This document shows positions 57,966 to 64,000 of a stretch of 64,000 nt of DNA, in pieces. Where the stretch lies: contig OZ022593.1 of assembly GCA_963669155.1 (NCBI GenBank), positions 11,278,796 to 11,342,795 on the forward strand, in the 5' to 3' direction. This DNA is from Arbacia lixula. Its lineage: Eukaryota > Echinodermata > Echinoidea > Arbacioida > Arbaciidae. The position numbers were made by a program, and so were the translations under genes. Position 1 is the stretch's first letter. Every line of letters starts with the position of its first letter. The notes beneath the pieces were generated by a model, which worked only from the letters and a program-made list of their open reading frames with translations, searched no databases and was not told where the DNA came from.

Positions 57966-58088
57966 TAAATTTGAACAGGAGTAGCACCAATCATTTCAAA
58001 GTTTGTTTGTCTAAAATTGTAATATCTATGCTCTCTTTAATTTGAACAGCTACAGCAGAGAATATTTCAAAGTTTGTTTGTCAGCAAT
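57966..58088. repeat. Direct duplication, ~72-bp unit
   Basis: AATTTGAACAG at about 57968 and 58040 starts two copies ending TTTCAAAGTTTGTTTGTC. Confidence 0.7.
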
Positions 58089-58632
58089 AATAATTTTGCC
58101 ATGGCAACATATTTGTAGAAAATTCAGAAGATGTATCATTGTACTGTGTGTTTTCATTGTAAACTTATGGCGACAGGAAGGCGAAGTTCATCCGTCTACA
58201 ACTTAGTGATCTCTATAGCAACCCCGTCTCACGGCAGCTTATACAGCAAACACAGATCGTCTGAAGGAGCTACACGTATGAAGCTTAGAGTTACAATGTA
58301 AACTTTTGGTAGTTCAGGGGTTAAATCAAATTCCTTGAATGTCAGCCCTGTCACTATTAGCTATAACAGTTTTCAATTTGATGTAGCGGGACTACCGGTA
58401 GTCTACGATCCAGACTCATCTGTTCCTGTTCCACACCAGTTGGTAGACACTGTAGTACTGTACATACGTATACGAATATGATGTACTAGCACAGAGGGTG
58501 TACTTGTATACATCTTTACTCCAAAGTACAAACTTTCATATGATCAATGACGTAGGAGGTCTTACTTCATACATTGCTGTCACAACATGGACTATCGCAA
58601 AGTGATACATAAAAGTAATTTTTGTGTGAGTA
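58089..58632. other. Unassigned spacer
   Basis: Mixed sequence, slightly GC-richer at 58160-58280. No gene. Confidence 0.4.
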
Positions 58633-58646
58633 GGGGGGGGGGGGGG
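58633..58646. repeat. Poly-G run (14)
   Basis: Homopolymer following GTGTGAGTA. Confidence 0.95.
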
Positions 58647-58699
58647 ATGATGACAAAAGATTTGTTCACTAAACTTAAATTTGATGCATCAATGTAAAC

Positions 58700-58890
58700 A
58701 ATTCAAAGAGCTTGCCCAAGGTTTGCCTGACGATGCAACAACCAATAAATGCAAACTGCTAGTCTTTCTCAACAAAAGAGCATATTTTTTACATTTTTTA
58801 ATAAATATACCAACAATAATATCAACGCTTGCCTGATGTTTGCCTGACAAAGCAACAATCAATGTATTCAAGCTGCATGATTGTCTTCCT
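58700..58890. mobile_element. Family H repeat, two direct copies
   Basis: AGCTTGCCCAAGGTTTGCCTGAC..GCAACAACCAAT at about 58709 and CGCTTGCCTGATGTTTGCC..GCAACAATCAAT at about 58827, about 118 bp apart. The same motif forms the foldback at 6650-6850. Confidence 0.6.
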
Positions 58891-59200
58891 GAAATCGAAC
58901 GAACACGATTTGTGCAAATCAGGTAAAGAAGTGGCCCGCAACATAACCTACTGGGGAGTTGTGCGCATATTAGAACATTTCTGTCTGTTTTTGCATTTAT
59001 AAGGATTGAACACATCATCTTTAATAGTCGATGTCTGCTTTAATTTTTTTTCTCCAAAATGAGAGTTACGCTGATAGTTAACCAGTTTATTCTGCGCTTC
59101 ATCCTGGTATTGAGACTACAGCCATCTCGTTGAAGTTTGAGGTCAAAGGCAAAGGGGCTGGGTAAACACGCAAACAATGCGAACTACCCTTCACTCACAG

Positions 59201-59274
59201 ATGTGACCCATCAACTGAGGCTGTCCTCAGACCTACAAGGTACAAGTCGATCTAGACAGGCATCAGGTTTAAAG
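59201..59274 (+). CDS. Weak candidate internal exon (74 bp)
   Basis: The acceptor CCCTTCACTCACAG ends at 59200 and the donor AAAG|GTAAGAT follows 59274. One frame is open throughout (VTHQLRLSSDLQG..). The upstream pyrimidine tract is short. A second donor-like GTACAAG sits at 59240. No family is recognised; chance is likely. Confidence 0.2.
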
Positions 59275-59311
59275 GTAAGATAGGGAATTATTTTGGATTC
59301 AAAACTTTATT

Positions 59312-59365
59312 CATATATTTATTTTTATTTACTTATTTATTTATTTATTTATTTATTTATTCATT
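59312..59365. repeat. (TTTA)n tetranucleotide tract
   Basis: TTTA/TTAT repeats, nearly pure over 59328-59361. Confidence 0.95.
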
Positions 59366-60435
59366 TATGCAAGTTTTATTTATGTGCAGGGTAAATTCAT
59401 TCAAAGCCAAAGGGCCTGATATACAAGAGAGCCCTCTAGTTATAAAAACATATTATGCCATATTCATTCTTTATAGGAGCTCTTTTTTGCATTACATGGT
59501 CTGATCGCATTCAGCTGCTTTGCATTTTTTTTTGGTGGACCAAACCATGCAGCTTGTGTTCAGTGCCAATAGTTGCCTACGTACAAGTCTACAGGCGCCA
59601 ATGTCTGCTGCGGACATTGAAACTAGAGTATTCAAACCCAGCCAGCCAGACCCAGGATCATGTACATGACTACGTGTATGCACATGAATTGTGATATGAT
59701 ATCAACGCTTGCTTTTATATTTTAATGTAATTTGAACCTTTGAACAATTGCTTTATTTGCACACATAAAGATCAAACTCTATAAAACAACAAGCAAAGTA
59801 AGCATGTTGAATGTTATATTTAAAACTTAATCTTTGTATCTGGGCCAATGTACTAAGTGGTACTAGGGAGCTAGTCTCAAGACAGAGATTGAATTTTCAA
59901 ACTATACCCCTTACATATGGAATGATCAGATCAGAATGCATAAATTGTCTACAGTGGCAAAATATGTATACATGCATACCTAGTCTGTGCTTTCAGACCC
60001 TATATCTCAATGACAATGTTATTGTCTCATTTGCAGGCAAGTGGCTCAGTGGAGACACTGTATCAAGAAACTAGATGTCTGGAACATCAGACTACAGCAT
60101 GACTTGCTAGTTGTATTCTCCTGTACTTGCATGAATCTTTGTACACAAATATATTTGAACACAAAGTGTCTGTAGTCTCCTGTCATTCAGACCCATTCAC
60201 TAACTAACATGGGTTCTATGTGTGCAAACTAAGAATATAAAGCAGGTCTATCCTGTTGTGTTGCATGGTTGTGATTTGATTCGGTTGAACAGCTTTAGCC
60301 TCCCCATACAAACTGTTACTACATCAGGCTTGGTTCCACAAACATTGTCTCTTTCTTTTAACGGTTTTATGGTCTGAATCCTCTGCTCTTTTGATCAAGG
60401 GGTTTCTAGCTTTCATCCACACTATTGTCCTCTCA
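59366..60435. other. Unassigned spacer
   Basis: AT-rich; short frames without splice support. Confidence 0.4.
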
Positions 60436-60566
60436 ACCCTTGCTGGTAAACAATAGAAGTATTCCCTCAAGTAGGGGGTCAATACTCTCCATGGGCATGG
60501 CCTCATTCCAGGCTTTGTTTTGAAAATTAAAATGTGCAATGTAACCAGGGTCCGCTGATCCAGGGC
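60436..60566 (-). CDS. Candidate minus-strand exon, unidentified
   Basis: On the minus strand a good acceptor (CTTCTTTCAG) lies just before 60566. The frame entered after two bases encodes 43 residues including AHFNFQNKAWNEAMPMES, balanced and protein-like, then meets TGA at 60433-60435. A weak donor (AGG|GTTGAG) lies next to that stop. Another frame stays open for 109 codons (60324-60653) across the same DNA, so the reading is ambiguous. No family is recognised. It may be a real exon, a pseudogene fragment or chance. Confidence 0.25.
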
Positions 60567-61032
60567 CTGAAAGAAGGCTACTGGAATCAACATGATAATT
60601 TGCACTCTTAGGTTTACATCCTGCAAGATGCTATGATAGTTGCTTGATTTCAATCACATTTTTAGTACAAATTTGAAAACAATCAAATCCATACCAACTA
60701 CATAAAGCCTGAATTGAGGCTATGTATCATTTAAATCACGCCACAGGTTTTGAATGCATGAAGGAGGATGGGAATACGTTTGTATTGTAGTGGTATGGGT
60801 CCACTGACCAAGAGGATAGTTGTTCGAAGCTCTCCAAAAATACATGAACAGACAGCAAACTGTTGAGAGGGCAATGACATGAGCCCTGTACAAAGCATGA
60901 AATTAAAGATTATAAAGGATCAGGCTACCAAACATATTCTTGTAATCTGTGTCATGGTTGATGTATTGACAATTGGTGACATTTCCACATGATTACCTGT
61001 ACTTTCATGTGCAACTGTACACAAATCTTACC
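60567..61032. other. Unassigned spacer
   Basis: AT-rich; no feature recognised. Confidence 0.4.
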
Positions 61033-61034
61033 TA

Positions 61035-61245
61035 CACTACAGCTCAAAGGAGTTGGCATAGAGAAAGGAAAAGTCAAAAGGGAAAAAAGGGAAGGAGCTG
61101 CAGTTTTAAATCGCTGTATATTTTGTCCAGTTCAGCATGAAACATGATGCATTAGCCTAAAAAGCATCATGTTTCATACTGAACTGCGGCTCCTTCCCTT
61201 TCTTCCCTTTCCCTTTCCCTATACCAATTTCTTTGAGCTGTACTG
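61035..61245. mobile_element. Family B palindromic MITE, copy B5 (shortened right arm)
   Basis: Starts CACTACAGCTCAAAGGAGTT with TA at 61033-61034; ends GAGCTGTACTG with TA at 61246-61247. The right arm lacks the ACAAAATATACCGC..TTTAAA part, so it is 211 bp rather than about 231. Confidence 0.9.
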
Positions 61246-61339
61246 TACATTATGGTGGATTATTTCTACAGTATGCAACTGATGTAGTATTCTACTCTAC
61301 ATGCATCATGTTATGCCATGATATCAACATTTAGAAGGG

Positions 61340-61409
61340 TTTTTTCACAAAACAATGAATCCACAAAATGTTTACAAACATTTTGTGGATTCATTGTTTT
61401 GTGAAAAAA
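61340..61409. repeat. Perfect 34-base palindrome with a 2-base loop
   Basis: The left arm 61340-61373 and right arm 61376-61409 are exactly complementary, with AC between. The arms read from TTTTTTCACAAAACAATGAA inward to CCACAAAATGTTT. It is not similar to families A-L in the window. Confidence 0.92.
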
Positions 61410-62847
61410 TAAAAATCATGAGGTATCATGATCACAGTACAAACTTAAAACACATTCTTCCACACTTTAACAATGTACATAATATATGATATCAACATCA
61501 GTAAATTACTGTTTTGTTCTAATACTGGACTCCATTTGTATCACTGTCACATTTTTAATGATAAGTAATACAAACAGATCACATTTAAAGCACATTTTTT
61601 AAAATGTTTATGGATCATTATGATAATCATGCATTTTACCTGAATGGTTGACAGGCTTATCATAGCACCTACAGTATATTGCCTGTAGTACCTACAGTTT
61701 TCACAATTTACATTAGAACCGTTTATATTTGTCTAAAATAGCTTTGAACAAGAAATGCCACCAAGTAGAATTCTACATGTATTGAGTGCAATGTGCTGTA
61801 TTACTCTTAGTATGTCTAAATAAATATAGCTCCAGGCACAGCCATAGTGAATAGGTTCATCAAACTAGGATGAACAATGACCTCATTAAGCACTGAGTTG
61901 TATACAGGAATCACAGCCTAATTGCTCCATCAATTAAGTGTTCCTAATAGCCTCCAGTCATCCATAACACTAATATGACAACTGACTTAAAGCATACATA
62001 CATGTGTAGCTTCTAGCCTACCGGTATATCCAAAATTCAATCAATTCATCTATAAAATTTGTGCATGTGACTATTTGTACATCTGGAAGTTATAAATAAA
62101 TATATATTGTAGAAAACAAGTGACTTGTATACATATGCATGCAGTGAAATAATATGGGAGATTTTATAAATGAAATATGTAAAATAGCTGTAAATTGTGT
62201 AACAACATAAAATTGCTAAACTGAAGGACATTTTTTCATCACTTCCCTATCCAGTGTCTCTGGTATGCTTTTGTCCACTAGACTTTGCACAGAACACCTC
62301 AACTTCTTTTCATAATCTAGTGTATTACCTACTGCCCTTGTACAATACTATCCCAATCACCTAAAAGTCTATTCCTATCCTTTGCAATCAGTGTCACAAG
62401 CATTTGTTGCATATCACAAGATTTCAAAATCCCACAAAAACAAAAATCACATGTCCTTGATACATAGTACACACACACACACAGTCATGCACACACCTAT
62501 AACAGGACACTGCACTTGTACGACGCATACAATCGTCTACCACCACCACAAAAGAAAAATACTAGGATAAACATTTTGCTTGGCTGCCACACAACCGAAA
62601 GAGGAACTATTTCCTGTAGATGACTGGGAATGATTCCTAATGACCGCTTCCATTTATTACCGGACCCCCGTTGTTCCGCAGTTGTCCTGTGGCCGCTCAA
62701 AGGGTGCCGAAAAAAACACCTCGATGGTGACATCAGGTGCCCACGCACCCAGCTACCCCCTTTTTTTTTATTTCTTCTGGTGCCACCAAATCGATGACAA
62801 AGGCTAGTAAGGTTTGAGCACCGGTAAGGAATGGTACGTTCATAGTC
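61410..62847. other. AT-rich spacer with one GC-richer block
   Basis: (CA)n of modest length at 62469-62480. A GC-richer block at 62640-62760 (TACCGGACCCCCGTTGTTCC, GCCCACGCACCCAGC) has no exon signal. Confidence 0.4.
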
Positions 62848-63090
62848 TGTTTTCCAGGCACTTCAACATTTCAAATCTAAACTAAATAAATACAGTCTAG
62901 AATTCATAAGATTACCATATATGGTCACTTCATCATTTGTAATCTATTGTTTCCACAGCTCGTATTATCACCCTCCTCTTTTCTCAGTCCATCCGAAGAA
63001 GAAATTGTGAATGATTAGTCTACTGCAGCCAAACCCCATTTATATAACTCTTTTGTTTAGAAATTCTCAACAGCCTGGATGATAGGCAAG
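62848..63090. mobile_element. Family F foldback element, copy F5
   Basis: TTTTCCAGGCACTTCAACAT at the left; CACCCTCCTCTTTTCTC loop and GAATGATTAGTCTACTGCAG, CTCAACAGCCTGGATGATAG at the right. The left arm is decayed. Confidence 0.7.
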
Positions 63091-63753
63091 GCATGCTCAT
63101 TATCAGACATCTGTGTGCCTTTGTACTGTACGACTATCGAGCAGGATATTAAATCAATCGTGCTGGCAACAAAGGATGATATGTACATTCATTGTTCACT
63201 GGTTTGATTAGATTTTAAAAGCTTTCTAATGAGACTTTGTTGTATAAATGTATAAACTGTGCGGTTTAATTTAGCTTAAATATTTATGCTTCTGGTGGTT
63301 GTGGTTATGTTTAGGCTTTCTCACATAGTGAGAAGGAATCCATGTGGATAAATTAGGTAACAAAGGATATTGCAATTTATCTACCATTGCCATCTATCAG
63401 TAAAATAGTCTTATTTCAATAAGATTCTGTAAAGCAGGAAGGACAATGCTAAAAGTGTATACACTGCGCTCTTATTTCGAATAAATAATTATATCACTAG
63501 TACCCACAATCCCACATTCATTATCTTCTGATATTTTTCAAGACACAGTTGGCGCCTCATTAACTGTACAACGGTGAGCCTTTTTCTCTAACGAGCAAGA
63601 AAGCCACGTGGCTACTGCAGGCAACAAAGAATGGTAACATCTTATATTATCATCAGTGGGTTTAAAGTTGTGATGGTGTCTCAGGTTTCTCATTTGTAAT
63701 AATTGTCATATCAAACTTTATCTGTTTATTGTTCTGCCAGGAAAAACAATGAC
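63091..63753. other. Unassigned spacer
   Basis: AT-rich; no feature recognised. Confidence 0.4.
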
Positions 63754-63827
63754 CTAACTCTTTGTGTGACTTTTTCACAATTAATATTCCCATTGAGGAC
63801 TAGTTCAACTGGCAAACAAATGGTTAA
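63754..63827. mobile_element. Family T short unit (T14)
   Basis: Opens CTAACTCTTTGTGTGACTTT, like the third unit at 11379, and closes CAAACAAATGGTTAA, like 19679-19768. Confidence 0.65.
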
Positions 63828-64000
63828 CTTATCAAACTTTGTTGTACAAATGATAAGTATTTTTCTAATTTCAGAGTAAGCCATTGTATCTGTGTAAACA
63901 TTCATTATTTTGTTCATATTATTTCACTAGCTTACTGGTGATATCAATGCGATTGCAGGAACTTAAATCAGCTGCAAGTGCAAGGCACCACTACTCTAGC
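63828..64000. other. Unassigned spacer to window end
   Basis: AT-rich; nothing recognised. Confidence 0.4.

Noticed and set aside
1-64000. rRNA, snRNA, histone, Hox or known microRNA sequences
   Set aside because: Read for conserved cores on both strands by eye and none was recognised; a covariance-model search would be needed to exclude them.

Overview
The window reads as AT-rich nuclear DNA of a marine invertebrate animal, and it is almost free of recognisable genes. The best guess is an echinoderm, probably a sea urchin. This is inferred from the repeat style: palindromic elements opening with GGGCCC..GCATAAAAC, TTAACCC-bounded short units, long CT/GA, GT and TAG microsatellites, and poly-G runs. 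No database search was possible, so a related deuterostome or a mollusc is not excluded. Nothing bacterial, plasmid or viral was seen: no operons, no dense coding, no rRNA, tRNA or CRISPR array. Long open frames in the CT/GA, GT and TAG tracts are composition artefacts.

Coding content is at most a few candidate exons, none identified by family. The best is a 66-bp internal exon on the + strand (29478-29543) with a strong acceptor and donor and one open frame. Next is a 3'-terminal exon (7445-7645, +) behind a long pyrimidine tract. Weaker candidates lie at 24740-24898 (+), 37528-37641 (-), 59201-59274 (+) and 60436-60566 (-), plus an open block at 18023-18346. The window is best read as intergenic or large-intron DNA, with scattered GC-richer, low-repeat blocks that may be regulatory.

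The main content is non-autonomous mobile DNA. Family A: three ~367-bp palindromes (1-304 cut by the window edge, 5275-5641, 31666-32032). Family B: five ~211-236-bp palindromes (19440, 35921, 46847, 51607, 61035) flanked by TA. Family C: four GGGCCC..GCATAAAAC foldbacks (8968, 9265, 19864, 33439). Family D: two relatives (2709, 10880). Family F: five ~225-bp foldbacks (11810, 25725, 40200, 50089, 62848). Family K: one 515-bp element with perfect 18-bp inverted ends and TTAA on both sides (43439-43953). Family L: two copies (8925, 46405), one of them broken by a family C insertion. Family T: at least 15 short units, about 65-90 bp, bounded by TTAA-like ends, several of them chained. No transposase gene is visible.

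Layout: 1-3.4 kb family A end and CT/GA tracts; 3.4-8 kb family A, a local duplication, first candidate exon; 8-12 kb C, D, F and T elements and a 113-bp tandem array; 12-16 kb pyrimidine minisatellites, a hairpin and a GT tract; 18-21 kb dense B, C and T cluster and a tandem array; 23-25 kb CT tracts; 28-32 kb GA, TAG and CT tracts around the best exon, with a family A insertion; 33-37 kb C, B and a five-unit T chain; 38-41 kb minisatellites and a 238-bp tandem array; 43-47 kb K, L and B; 48-56 kb two more tandem arrays, F and a B-in-T nest; 56-64 kb T, B, F and a perfect 34-bp palindrome.
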